Source: Valencia hispanica (taxonomy: Eukaryota; Chordata; Actinopteri; Cyprinodontiformes; Valenciidae). Taken from it: a stretch of 64,000 nt of DNA. Of the stretch, positions 1 through 13,700 are shown piece after piece. Below the pieces are notes generated by a model. It was not told where the DNA came from. It saw only the letters and a list, made by a program, of their open reading frames with translations, and did no database searches. Made by a program: the position numbers and the translations under genes. Each line of letters opens with the position of its first letter. The stretch's first letter is position 1. The DNA lies in contig OY747707.1 of the NCBI GenBank assembly GCA_963556495.2, positions 1,067,501 to 1,131,500 on the forward strand, read 5' to 3'.

Positions 1-389
1 GAGTCAGGGTGGAGTCATGGCGGAGTCAGGGTGGAGGCAGGTTGCAGTCAGGGCGGAGTGAGGTTGCAGTCAGGTTGCAGTCAGGTTGGAGTCATGGTGG
101 AGTCAGGGCGGAGTCAGGGTGGAGGCAGGTTGCAGTCAGGTTGCAGTCAGGTTGGAGTCATGGTGGAGTCAGGGCGGAGTCAGGGTAGAGTCAGGGTGGA
201 GTCAGGTTGCAGTCAGGTTGGAGTCATGGTGGAGTCAGGGCGGAGTCAGGGTGGAGGCAGGTTGCAGTCAGGGTGGAGTCAGGGTGGAGTCAGGGTGGAG
301 TCAGGGCGGAGTCAGGGTGGAGTCAGGGCGGAGTCAGGGTGGAGGCAGGTTGCAGTCAGGTTGCAGTCAGGTTGGAGTCATGGTGGAGT
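1..389. repeat. 12-bp minisatellite, cut by the left edge
   Basis: About 32 copies of a 12-bp unit close to GGAGTCAGGGTG, with variants GGAGTCATGGTG, GGAGGCAGGTTG and GCAGTCAGGTTG. A run of about 50 bp of variants recurs near 119-170 and 340-390, so the copies show higher-order order. Because 12 is a multiple of three, it produces long repetitive open frames in several frames; these are not genes. Confidence 0.95.
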
Positions 390-1142
390 TAATGGTGTAA
401 CCACAGCCTCCAGGTAGACAAAGTACCGAGTCCGAACCGTAGCAGAACCAGTGAGAAGCTGGCGGGTTCCTAGAGGAATCCTGGTTCTGGCTGATGTAAA
501 CCCAGATGTTGAGAGGAACCAGCAGAGGACGTTCATTTAGCAGAACTTCTAACTGTAATGGACCCAGAACCCAGCGCCGCTCTGAGCCCTTTATTCCCTC
601 TAAACATGGACCTGAGGCTGTTCAGTGAATCCGTGGTTCTGGTCCGACTGGTGGGCTACGCCTGACCCACTGGTATTAATACAGTCTACTGGTAGCGACC
701 CGATGATGTCACCATGGCTACCTGATAATAATGATATCCTGTTATTAAAATGACAATCATCAGAGTTTGAACACTTTCTCTAACCCAGGAGAACGAATCA
801 AACGACCATTTTAATCATCAAAGGCATCAATCTGAAACAAATATTCATGAAAATCAGCTGTTATTATTATTATATATATTATATATATAATATATATATA
901 TTATATATATATATTATAATATATTATATATATTATATATATTATATATTATTATAGTATTTTATTTCTACTGTGGATGTGGAAAAATAAATCCTGCAGC
1001 TCTTTTGCTCATGATTAGATGATGGTGAGAAACAGGAGCTGGTTAAATACGTTTCCTTCCCATGAGTCAGGATCAGGCTTCTGCGTTTGATAGTTTAGCT
1101 GATCCGATCCAGTGAATCCTGACATGTTTTGCGTCTCTGCAG
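390..1142. other. dpp10 intron upstream of w1; AT-rich run at 861-963
   Basis: No gene is seen here. An alternating TA stretch with TTA interruptions occupies about 861-963. The rest is unique-looking intron sequence ending in the acceptor of exon w1. Confidence 0.7.
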
Positions 1143-1257
1143 GACCTGGGCGGGGTCAGTCCTCCTCAGAGGAACTGGAAGGGCATCGCCATCGCTCTGC
1201 TGGTCATCCTGGTGGTCTGCTCCCTGATCACCATGTCCGTCATCCTCCTCACACCAG
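1143..1257 (+). CDS. dpp10: dpp10 exon w1: juxtamembrane segment and transmembrane helix
   Basis: Residues 1-38 of the traced segment. It begins after a ctgcag acceptor and ends in phase 1 before gtaaca. It encodes [15 protein letters not shown] and then a hydrophobic helix ending VILLTP, the single type II membrane anchor shared by DPP6 and DPP10. No in-frame start codon lies directly upstream, so the cytoplasmic N terminus comes from an exon beyond the left edge. DPP10 and DPP6 use alternative first exons that splice to this one. Confidence 0.95.
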
Positions 1258-4200
1258 GTAACATCTGGACTCTCTCTCACTCCCCATCGTTCTGTGTTTT
1301 ATTTCTTGGTTTTATATAAAAACAGCTCAGACATAAGGATGCATTAGATGTATTTATAGAACATTAAATAAGTGCTTTATCTAAAGTTTACTTCAATCAG
1401 CTTTCTTTGAACTGATTAGTTTTTCTTCATTCAACAAACCATCAGAAGCAGAAATGACTCCATTAAATACATAAAGTTCAGGTTCAAGTTCAGAGTCTTT
1501 GAACACAGCTGGAAAAGAACCACCTTCAACCTGGACAACGTGCAACTTCTCCTGGTGGTCCTGGTGAATGTCAAATGACAGAGCAGGGTCAGAGGTCACC
1601 AACGTTCTGCTGAGTCAGCAGCTGCAGACCTCCACGCCTCTTAAGGCTTTAGGTCACCTGGGATTGGCAGATTTTCCAGGAGAGCAGCACCTCCTTGACT
1701 GCATTGTGTCAAGTGGAAAGTTTGGTGGAAGGAGGATCATGGTGTGGAGCTGACTGTCAGGACTTGGGCTCAGTCCCTAACGTCTGAGTGGAACCAAAGA
1801 GACTCAAGGACCAACAGATGTTCTGGTTCCTCAGCCTTTATTTGCTCTCCTGCAGAAGACAATAAAAACAAACATCGGTTGTCTTCTGGGTTTTATGTGG
1901 ACTTCTGCCTCGGGGTGTAACGGTACACAGAAATAACGGTTCGGTGTGTTTTCGGTTCACTTTGTTTAAGAAAAATAAAGACAAATCTGCATGACTTTTT
2001 GATTTTACATTGATCAACATTAAACAAAGAATCTTTTTATCTGAATTTCTTCCTTTCAATTCATTTGATTTTATTATGTTCTGTAACCTTTTAAACTTTT
2101 CTGTAACAATTTGGTTTGATATTAAAAAAATTAAAAAAATAGTACGACCAGACGTAGCCAGAGTAGAAACCAAAAGAATCATTTGAAAACAGTCAGTGTT
2201 AATGTTTAGAAATGTTTAAATAATAAATTGCGGATATTTGACAAGTAACACAATAAATCCCGTTCTGAACAATGTCCCATCAGGTTTGTTTCCCTTCATG
2301 AGCTCTGAGCCCCTCATCAGACAGTTCGCTTTAGAAGTTACTGGTTAATAAACTGGGTTCATGTTGGTTTTCCATCTTTGTTTCCTGATGTTCAACCAAA
2401 CCGACCCAGAGGTGAGCAGAGAAATGGCGAGCCGCCGCCAAACGGGAATACGTTGGTTTCCATGACAGCAGAGGCCATTTCTACACGTTAAGCTCAGCAT
2501 GTAATGGTCTGTGGAGTAGGTTATGCTTATTTCACAGAGATCATGTTGTTTGTTTGGTCTTTATTGTTCTGTTACTCTAGAATACATTTTCCAGCCAAAA
2601 TGACAGAAGACGTAAAGCCTCGTCGTCCTCGCAGCCACGCTTCTGTCTCCCTGCTGGATTCACACGCTTGGTTAGACTTTCATTACCGACATAAACAAAC
2701 ATGGTGGGCAGAGTTATCGAGAAGAGCCAACATGGCTGACATTCAGAACAATCTGGCTCTCCTATTCTGCAGCTGGCCCGTTCAGACGGGGCTTAGCGCT
2801 GCCATTTAAAGGCACAACGCTTCATAGTTAAAGCTGAAACAGTTTTAGGGCTGTGATTTAACAGCTTAGGGATCAATGAGAGTCAGAAATACCTCGGCCA
2901 GGAGAAATTTACATTTTCTAATATTTATAGGGAGATTCATGTGTTTAAATACTTTCTGATTAGGATAATTATTATACACATTTACCAGTAATTATAATTA
3001 TAAATAAAAATACCAAAGTTTCATTTTGTTTAAGAATAACAAAAACTAATATTGTAGTTGGTATTAGTACACAGTTAGTACTACTAGTCAAATATTCCTA
3101 TAATAATGAGGCTGAATGATGATTATTAATGAGTGTTTATTCACAGAAACAAATAAGGAAAGTAAGACAAACAACAAGGCAGGGTTGATAGTCATGCTTT
3201 CAATGCATTCAACTGGAGAACTGGTAAAAAGTATTTACCTGAGTTATAAAAAAAAGATGATTTCAGTTTTTCAGGGAAACATTTATTCAAACCAACCTGG
3301 CAACCTGTGATGAAGAGACCAAAGAGAAGATGGTCACAGGAAGCTGAGGAAGAGTTATTTTAAGGCTACAGACTGAGATGCTCTGTGCCAGCCACAGGGA
3401 GAGCACATCAACGCCATGACTGACTTTGTGACTGACCATGTAAACCTTAGTGTGGACAGCAATCTCAGAATCGTCCTCTCCTGTCACCAGCCAAACATCC
3501 CGCCCTCCACCCGTCACACCTCCGACCTGCCATCATCCATCTGTTGGGGTAGCAGCATCAGAACCATTAAAAAGGCAGATAAAGAAGGTTCTGGTTCTGT
3601 TCTGGGGACTGCTCCAGATCCTCTGGGGATGATTCTTCATCCGAAGAAGAACATTATGGAGAACCCTGATTCATTTCTTTACATGAGGGTGGGGTGTTTG
3701 AGTGGTTCAGGTAGTGAAAAGGATCCTCTTCTTCATGTCTTCATCCCACATCCATCCCAGCATTCTTCATGACTGTTGGAGTGGAAGTCTGGATCAAAGT
3801 AAACATGTTTACATCCCACATCCATGATGGTTATGCATGTGTGTTTCTACTGTACAGTTTGTGCTTTTGGGCGGTTTGTCTGAATAAAGTTGAATACCTG
3901 TGAAAGCTGCGGTTGATGTTGTTGTTCTGTCTGGATTTTACTGGATACACGGTGAAAAATGAAACTGTTCTGTTTGTGTTTGCAGCCGACAGCCAGGCTG
4001 GAAGTGACACCAAGCTGACTGTGGAGGATCTGTTCAGACCTGAGTTCAAGGTTCATGACCCGGAGGCCAAATGGATCAATGGTGAGTAGATGTGCAGCGT
4101 GGGGTTTGGATGAGCTGAACCATTCACTCGTTTGAATCTCATTGAGAGATGCAGTCTGAAGGCTGTTTGATGGAAGAGTCTGGAGCAGCAGCTTCCTCTG

Positions 4201-4661
4201 CCATTGCTCACATATTTGCTGAAAACGCCGCTCAACTCTTCCCTGACATTAACGACGACGCGTTGAGATCTGAGCATGCTTTGCAGAAGCAAACAACGGC
4301 GCCGCTTTGGTTGAGCAGAGCAGGAACGACATCTGTCGGCTGCTGCAGAACAAGGCTACCGTGTCTCAGCCGGCTTCGTCGTGCATCTCCTTATGCAAAT
4401 CTAGACGTTCCCATTTATATTCCTGGTTTCAGTCGTATTGATTCCTTATTTGCCAGAGGCGGGGTTCGTGTCGACTCTGGAAGACCTTGGCTGTAAATAA
4501 ACAGCATCCAGCGACGTGTGAGTGATTTTAGTTTCAGTGGAAGGCAGATAAGCAGAGGTCTGAGGTTAGAGGATGGAGCGGATCGAGGCGATGCTCCTCT
4601 GTTTGTTTTGGCTTTCCTTCCTCGGTGCCGCTTGACTGCATGACTTTCTGCCCGAAGGCAA

Positions 4662-4704
<43 letters not shown>

Positions 4705-7700
4705 AGGGAGAGAGGGAGGGAGGGAAGGCCTTTCTGTCCATCAATGTTTCATTCCTGGGTGACATTTTTTATCTTTGCAATGCCGTCTCATTCCGGGAGC
4801 TGACCCGAGGCTAGACAGAGCCTGCGTCAGTGTTCTGTTGAGGCAGTCAGAAAAGTGGGCATTATGGGCTGTTTTGTGGATGGATGGAGGGATGGATGGA
4901 TGGAATAGAGCTCAGACAAATGGGAGAAGATAAGAGACAGACGGCGAACGGGAAGATTGATCACTTGGATTTAGAACAAAAATGAGATTTTCTTTCTGTC
5001 GTAAACCAAAAGCTTTGGAGGTTTCTGACTGGGATATTTTCTTCTGTCTGTGTAATAGATGAGTTGGTTCATCATGTGATCCACTGACAAGATGGAGGAG
5101 CCCCGGAACACCAAATGACATCATAATCACTGTATTACTGTACATTATTTAAAATAGTCATTGATTTTCTCTGTGTAAACAGTGAAACGTGTTTTTTTTA
5201 TCAATAGTTTATGATTTCTAACAGTAAAATGATCTTCATTAACTAAGGGTGTAACGGGATCTGGTGATATTAAAGCAATCGGGGTGTTTCTCGTTGAGGC
5301 GAACCAACCAGTTTCCTCATGGCTTCTCCTGATGAACTAACAGAAGACGCTCCAACTTCTCCTAAATCATTTGCTTGGCAGCATTTTGGGTTTCCAGTAG
5401 AAACAGAGTGACATATGAGCGCTATGTACTCACTGCAGACGCTGAAGGAGGCAGAAAGCATCGCTGCTAGGACCAGTGGCTGGACGTCTACATCCCAAAC
5501 ACAGCGCCCCCTATCTGTAACCACTGGAAGACGCTGCACTGCAGACAGTGTTATAAAAATGAGATAGACGGACGGACGGGGACAACTGTCTCCTTCTGGT
5601 CCAAGTTCTCTGTAGCTGATGTCTTCCTGTCTCTGTTATCTTTGAAAGCGTCGTTTCCGTTGGCTCAATAAACCATTACCATTAGAGACGGAACAACTAA
5701 ACTGTTTCTCAGCTGTTTCTCTAATCAAACCTCCATCTCCCCTTCTGCCTGTTGGTAGATGAGTGCCGTTGTAAAACTTGAGACATGATTGACTCCATTC
5801 CTCCTCTGAGGTGGAAGGTCGTCTCTGGTTGGAGGAAGATGAACGCTTGTAATCGCTGAGAGAAGAATGTTAAATGGCCTGAGCTCGTATCACGTTTTAT
5901 CAAGTCAGAGGGCTCCACAGCCCTTTACATTCAGTCCTTCACACACTGATGGTGGTGAGCTACATGCTAGCATGGGGACTGACAGACGTGAGCCTGCCGT
6001 ACAGGCAGGGGGAATAAAGTATCAAAGAGACGGACAGAGTGCGGGTTTGAACCGGCAACCCACCAGTTACAGGACGAACTCCTACTTCCTGGGCCACCAT
6101 CGCCCTCCAAAAGGGAGAAAGCTTTATATTATTAGAAATATTATAAAAATATTTTAAAACTAATATTAGTCAATTATTTGTTTTATATTACTATAAATAT
6201 AAAAATATTATAAAACTAAAATTAGTTAAATATTAGTTTTATATTATTATAAATAATATAAAAATATTATAAAACTAATATTAGTTAATTATTTGTTTTA
6301 TATTACTATAAATGATATAAAAGTATTATAAAACTAATATTAGTTAAATATTAGTTTTATATTATTAAAAATATTATAAAACTAATATTAGTTACATATT
6401 AGTTTTAAATATCAGTTTAAAAAAAACTAATATTCTCACCATCTCGTTTAAAAAAAAATCTCCGTCCACACCTAACCGCATCAGTGCATTATTAAGCACA
6501 TTCATAGACCTGCCAAACCTGTAGGGGGCAGTAGTTCCCCCACATCCTATCCACTCAGAGTAACTTTCTACTTTTTAACTTCTACATAGAGCAGTAATTG
6601 AGTTTGTAAAAAAAAAAAAAACAAGCAAAAAGCGCTTGGACAAATGATGCCAACACGTCTCTGAGGGCATAAATGCTGTTTCTGAGTGTAAACAGGTCAC
6701 ACATGTGATTTCGGAACATTTTTGTCGTGGAAAGTGACGTTGCGGAGCCTAAAACTCCGGTTATTTCTGTCCACACGCAAACGCTTAAAACGGAAAAAAC
6801 GCAAATCTTCAGTTTGGCCGGAGTTTTTAGAAAGATTAGTTTTCTGGTCCGTAAGTCTGCGTTTTTGTGTGGATGATGGACCGAACCGTAGAAAAATATC
6901 TTGGTTTAGTGAGATACTCGGCTACATGTGGACGAGGCATAACAGACCCTCCTGTGACTGTACAGTCTGAACTGCACTCTACCAGAACCTCCAGTCACTC
7001 TGCTAACAGAGAGGGTCAACCTGCCAGGGATGGAGACCTGACTTGAGTCACGTTTAAGGGACTTGTGATTTGACACGAGCAGCATGCCAATGACTCGGAC
7101 TCCAACATGATAAGTTGCTGTTGTTGGAATTAGCATGTAGCCAATGCTACTGTTAGCTTTTTGTATCAGGTCAGATTACTGAACAATTTTAACAACTACT
7201 TCCTAAAACGTGACATGTCGATTACTCATTGTTTTCAAATGTATTTTAAGCATGTTTAATTATTTTGCACATGCTACTGTGTTAGCTTGGTGATAACCAT
7301 GTATGGCTGCTTGTATTCTAGCCTTACAGTTTAGACCCTGCTCTCTAATTTTTGACTTGGACTGTAGGACCTAGTGACTTGACCCCAACACTATAACCTG
7401 CACAGCAACTTCAAATCCAACTACATGTCCAGTTCCTACAAATGTAGAGAAAATGACACAAATCTACCAACTCAACCATAAAAAACCTAGAGGATGTTAT
7501 AAATAAATTAAGCTCCTCCTCCTGTTGTCCTGATATCCTGTCACAGCAGAAGGAACAAGAAGCAGAGAATGTAGAACAGACGTTTGGCACAAAAACCGGA
7601 AGCCCGTAATCGTCTTTCAGTCGAGCGTCAAAGATGCATCGTGTGTGGGTCTACCCCACAAGCCTTTAACATTTGCTAAATAAAAATGTGGCAAAAGGAG

Positions 7701-10700
7701 GCGTGACCTGGCGGACCGCGGGCTGGGCGGGGTCAATTCGGTTCAATTTAGTTTATTTCTACAGCGCCGATTAACAACCGATGTCATCTCAAGGCACTTT
7801 ACAAGAAAAGTCATTATGCTTTCACACTGTTTTTTGTCTTGCAGACCTGGCTGGCATGTTGAAAAACACAAATCTAAAGGTTAGGAGGTGAAGGGAACAT
7901 GAAGTCCTGTCACCTCTCTGAAGCATGTGTTTCCTTCATGCTCTGAATAGTGCCCGTTTATCGGGATGGAGGGTGTGGAGGTCACAGCCTTCTGCTGCAT
8001 CAGGACAGGGTGTGTTACTTTCCTCACAATGTCAGATCCTGCTGGCAAATGATGGTTGGGGATCTGCTGACCATCTGGTGATGACGTTCCCAAGTAGTTG
8101 GATAATTACTATCAGACAGTTGGTCATGCCTTCAGCTTCACTTTGTTTCCTGCTTCTGACATGCTGAGGTGAGCGGATCTCTAAGAGAGGAGATAAATTA
8201 GTGTTAATGTTTGTTACTGCCATATTTGATAGTAGATCATGTGGTATCCATGGCAACCTGGTGGTGTTCAGTGGGTAGGAGACTTCGTGTGGTGTTGAGT
8301 CCTCCTCTATCTTCCTACATATATAACGGAGTGACGGGAGTGTTACCTTGACTGTGAGATGCTCCAGGACCTCTGTGGTTTTAAGGTCTCATTCACTCAT
8401 TTTTTCCATAAATCTGCTGTGGTCTACAGTGTCAGGAGGCGGAAGTTTATCAGGAGAGTGGGTGGAGGGAAACGCAAAGATTACGAGTCTAACTCATTAG
8501 TATTCATGACGTGCAAACATCTCACCTCTGATTGGCTAACAGCAATGTGACTTTTATGCTGCCTTCAAACAAAAACTGACTTAACTTACTTCACTGGTGT
8601 ATGAAAAAATACAATGCTGATGTGCTATGTCCACAAATAACACAAGCCCATCTGTGTTCTCCCATGTTGCGAATGCTAATGATTAGCTTCTACTAACAGA
8701 GGCAGAACGTGTTCTCCCATGTTGCGATTGCTAACGGTTAGCTTCTACTAGCAGAGCCAGAACGTGTTCCGCCATGTTGTGAATGCTAACGGTTAGCTTC
8801 TACTAGCAGAGCCAGAACGTGTTCCGCCATGTTGCGAATGTTAACAGTTAGCTTCTACTAGCAGAGCCGGACCATGTTCTGCCATGTTGCGAATGCTAAC
8901 GTTTAGCTTCAACTAGCAGAGCCCGACCATGTTCTGCCATGTTGCGATTGCTAACGGTTAGCTTCTACTAGCAGAGCCAGAACGTGTTCCGCCATGTTGC
9001 GAATGTTAACGGTTAGCTTCTACTAGCAGAGCCGGACCATGTTCTGCCATGTTGCGAATGCTAACGGTTAGCTTCAACTAGCAGAGCCCGACCATGTTCT
9101 GCCATGTTGCGAATGCTAATGGTTAGCTTCTACTAGCAGAGCCAGAACGTGTTCCGCCATGTTGCGAATGTTAACAGTTAGCTTCTACTAGCAGAGCCGG
9201 ACCATGTTCTGCCATGTTGCGAATGCTAACGGTTAGCTTCAACTAGCAGAGCCCGACCATGTTCTGCCATGTTGTGAATGCTAACGGTTAGCTTCAACTA
9301 GCAGAGCCCGACCATGTTCTGCCATGTTGCGAATGCTAACGGTTAGCTTCTACTAGCAGAGCCAGAACGTGTTCTGCCATGTTGCGAATGTTAACGGTTA
9401 GCTTCTACTAGCAGAGCCTGACCATGTTCTGCCATGTTGCGAATGCTAACGGTTAGCTTCAACTAGCAGAGCCCGACCATGTTCTGCCATGTTGCGAATG
9501 CTAGCGGTTAGCTTCAACTAGCAGAGCCCGACCATGTTCTGCCATGTTGCGAATGCTAACGGTTAGCTTCAACTAGCAGAGCCCGACCATGTTCTGCCAT
9601 GTTGCGAATGCTAACGGTTAGCTTCAATTAGCAGAGCCCGACCATGTTCTGCCATGTTGCGAATGCTAACGGTTAGCTTCAACTAGCAGAGCCCGACCAT
9701 GTTCTGCCATGTTGCGAATGCTAACGGTTAGCTTCAAATAGCAGAGCCTGAACGTGTTCCGCCATGTTGCTAATGCCAATGGTTAGCTTCTGTTAGCAGA
9801 GTTGCTAACGGTTAGCTTCCACTAGCAGAGACATCATTCCAGCCTTCCCATGGGTGGTCCCAAGGTGGGCGCGGCCATGAAAACAAATTTTCTCTGTGAC
9901 GTAGAAGAGACCGGCTTTTTCTGACTCGTTCGTTTTGCCATCTGTTTTATTTCTGTGGCTGATGCAGGAAATGGGAGTTGGAGAAAATGTTCAGTTGCAG
10001 CATGCATATGCAGCTCAGAGGGACAGATTGTATTTCAATAAGAAGTTTTACACGGTTCCTCATTGAACGAGACCTTTAAAGGGGCCAACAGAACCAAATC
10101 AACCACTAAAGCAAAGATCAGATCCAGAGATCCAGAAACTGGACTCCAGCCTCAGCACCATGCTGTTCCTTGTAGCTTCACAGAATCCCTCAGAGGAAAT
10201 GATGTCGCTCTTCCAGAGTTTAACAGGCATTTTGAAGCTGATTTATTCAGATGATGATTCTCCTCTCTGAATGGTCTGGACTACAGTGCAGCCTCCACCG
10301 GTCAATAGCCAGTTAATAATATTTGCTCCAAACTAATGACCACTTAACGTCTCCCAACCTGTTTGTTTCCAGGCGCTTCTGCTAGCTAATACCAGGCTGC
10401 TAGCTGGCAGATGCATCATTTTAATGTGCAGCTCCCAGGAATAGGAGCAATCAGGAGAAAATGAAAGCGTTTATTGTTGAGTCGATGTGGGAAAGCATCG
10501 AGCTACCAGCAGCACATGGAGGAAGACTCTCCTCATCATCTGTTTCCCTTAGACAACCATAAAAATGAACCTGAAGCTAAAATGCAGCCATGGATCTGCT
10601 GTATTTACATATTTTATCTGTTTACTAGGATTTTTGTAGCATTCATTATTTCGTCTGAACGGCCTTCAACATGATCCGTTAGGATCTGAGTTTTTATTCA

Positions 10701-13700
10701 GCAGGTCGCTCTTCTGGGCTGCAGCGTCGGTTTTCCAGTGTGTTTGGGCAGAACCAGAATCTGTATGAGATTGTTGTTAGGTTTAAAATAAACGAGAATA
10801 TTAGCAATAAATAATTAAGAGAAAACCAAACACTTCATGGTAACAGTCAAGCACGGTGGTGGTGCAGGGATGATGATCTGGGCTCCTTTCCAGCGACTGA
10901 GATGTGAATCCTTCTGCTCGGTCCAAACTGGGTCATGAACAGAACCATGAACCCAAACACAGCGTCAGAGCTTCAGCAGAATGGCCTAGTCAAAGTCCAG
11001 ACCTCAGCCTGACTGAAACACTGCGGTGGGACCTTCAGAGAACCCAAGCAACATAGGAGAGAGGAACCGTTGACAGAACCACTGCTAAGGTTCTACTAGC
11101 TGTGACATCATGGGGTGTACTTAGTTTTGCACACACAGCTTTTGTATTTTAGCTTCATAATAAATAAAGACAAGGTTGAAGCTGTTTGTGTTTTTTACAC
11201 GTGAGGTTCTGTTCACCAGAACCACCAGAGGCTGTACTGTCTCTGTCAGACCCACTGGACCGGATAGTCAGAACTAGAATCCTGGCGTTGATTCATGATG
11301 TTTCATTCTGAACCATCAACCCAACTTCATTTCCTTCCATTTACCTAATTAGCTCTCTGATTGGTCTAATTAACTTCTGCCCCGCCCCCAGCAGGAGGTA
11401 AAGGTGCAGCCGGTGATCTGCAGAGCTCTGGAGGAAGTAAACACTGTGTTCCCTCCCTGCTTGTTGTCTTCGCTTCGTTCCTGGGGGTTAATTAGGAGCT
11501 GCAGGCTCCGGCGCCTCTCATTAATTAACACCAGAGACTCCCAGAGCGGAGCAGGAGCTGATGCTAAAACGTGGGAGGAGGGGGAGGCTGTTTGGTCGCT
11601 CTGCAGGAGCGTGAAGGTTGTCAGGACGGACAGAACACGGCGTGAAGCTCCCGTTTCATTTCTGCTTCTCCTGACGTTCCCGTTACGGCTGCACAGCCTG
11701 GAGAAAGCTGCTGATTAAAAGACACAGATTGGATCGTGTGTCTGGATTCAGGCTGATGATGATTCACTATCAACACGTCCAGCGGCCTGATGTGGTTATT
11801 CCCACCACAATCTGAGATCCAGAAATAGGAAGTCAATATAAATAGAGAGGGGGGGGGGGGGGGGGCTGAAGCTGAAAGTCACAGGAAACACCTCCATCAG
11901 GAAACCATCAGATCATTCTCTCTTTATTTAAACATAGAGGTGAAACGCGAAAAATTAGAATATTGTGCAAAAGTTCATTTATTTCAGTAATTCATCTTAA
12001 AAGGTGAAACTAATATATGATATAGACATGCAAAGCGAGATATTTCAAGCCTTTATTTGTTATAATGTTGATGATTATGGCTTACAGTTGATTTAAACCC
12101 CAAATTCAAAATCTCAGAAAATTAGAATATTGTGAAAAGGTTCAGTACTTTAGGCTCAAAGTGTCCCACTGTAATCATCTCCAAATGGTTCCTGTCCCTT
12201 TAAATGGTCTCAGTCTGGTTCAGTAAGAATCATAATCATGGAGAAGAACTGCTGACCTGACAGAAAACCATCACTGACCTCCTCCATGAGGAGGGAAAGC
12301 CTCAAAAGAAGTTGGACGTTCCTAAAGTGCTGCATCAAAGCACATTCATAGAAGGTTATGTGGAAGGAAAAAGTGCAAAAGCAGCAGGGATGAGCGCAGC
12401 CTGGAGAGGATTGTCAGGAAAAGGTCATAGAAAAGTGTTGGGGACCTTCAGAAGGAGCGGATTGAGGCTGGAGTTAGAGCATCAAGAGCCTCAGATGGAT
12501 CCTGGACATGAGCTTCACATGTCCTGTTCCTCTAGTCCTGGACATCAGCTTCACATGTCCTGTTCCTCTAGTCCTGGACATGAGCTTCACATGTCCTGTT
12601 CCTCTTGTCCTGGACATGAGCTTCACATGTCCTGTTCCTCTAGTCCTGGACATGAGCTTCACATGTCCTGTTCCTCTAGTCCTGGACATGAGCTTCACAT
12701 GTCCTGTTCCTCTTGTAAAGCTGCTCCTAAACAACAACATCAGAAACTTCTTACCTGGGCCAAAGAAAACAAGATAACTGTAAATGTTGCATCTGATGTA
12801 GAAACCAAAGGTCCCAGAGTCTGGAGGAAGAATGGAGAGAAACACAATCCAAGATGGTGGAAGTTTCCACAGTCTGTGTTGATGTGGGGATCCATGTCAT
12901 CTGCTGCTGTTGGTCCACTGAGCTTTAAATCCAGACTCAACGGCGCCATCTACCAGGACATGATGGAGAACTGCATGCTTCCTTCTGCAGACCAGCTTTA
13001 TGGAGATGCTGACTTCATTCTCCAGCAGGACTTGGTACCGGCCCACACTGCCTAAAGTAAAAGAACCTGATTCAATGACCGTGGGATTACTGTGACCTTT
13101 GACCCCCATAGAGAATCTATGGAGCATTGCCAAGAGAAAGATGAGAGACATGAGACGGAACAATGCAGAAGGTCTTCCATAACACCTGAGCAGAGCTACA
13201 GGCTGCTAGCATCCATGCTACGCCACATTGAGGCGGTCATTGATGCACAAGGAGCCCAGACCAACTACTGACTACATGTGCAGGATTAGACTTTACACAG
13301 GTCCCACATTTCTCTATTTAACATCCTTGTTTTATTGATTTCATGTCATATTCTAATTTTCTGAGGTTTTGATGTTGGGGTTTTCATAAACTGTAAACCA
13401 TAATCATCATAATTATAACAAACAAAGACTGAAATATCTCACTTTGCGTCTGAAGCAGTTCAAACCAGGAGACGAATAAACGCAGAGATATGAATAAAGG
13501 AACGGCTGAAAGCAGAAGTTACTCTGAGTTGTGTTTCATGGGGCCTTAAAGCACTCAGGCTCCACTAAGAACACCATGAACACTTTATTTACAATGCAGG
13601 CTGTCTCAGAAATCATTAGGCCCCAGTGAAGCAGATAGAAGGTAGACCCCGCTACAACATGACCTGCGAGGCGTAGCAGCAAAGCAAGGTGCGCTCTGTG

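Larger units (their letters stand above)
11937..13455 (+). mobile_element. Tc1-like transposon with IR/DR end, right end truncated
   Basis: The left end carries two direct repeats of AAAATTAGAATATTGTG about 166 bp apart (near 11950 and 12118), the IR/DR layout of Tc1 elements such as Sleeping Beauty. About 100 bp of the left end (12028-12132) recurs inverted at 13350-13455. The outermost 90 bp are missing on the right, so that end is truncated. A TA at 11935-11936 may be the target site. The interior is a decayed transposase. Confidence 0.85.

Noticed and set aside
31..417. Long open frames with SQGGVRVESG-type repeats
   Set aside because: They occur in three frames because the 12-bp minisatellite has a period divisible by three and lacks stops. 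No protein is supported.
5990..6108. tRNA gene on the minus strand
   Set aside because: Only a B-box-like word and a weak head are present; no cloverleaf can be drawn, and the sequence continues into a SINE body and tail.
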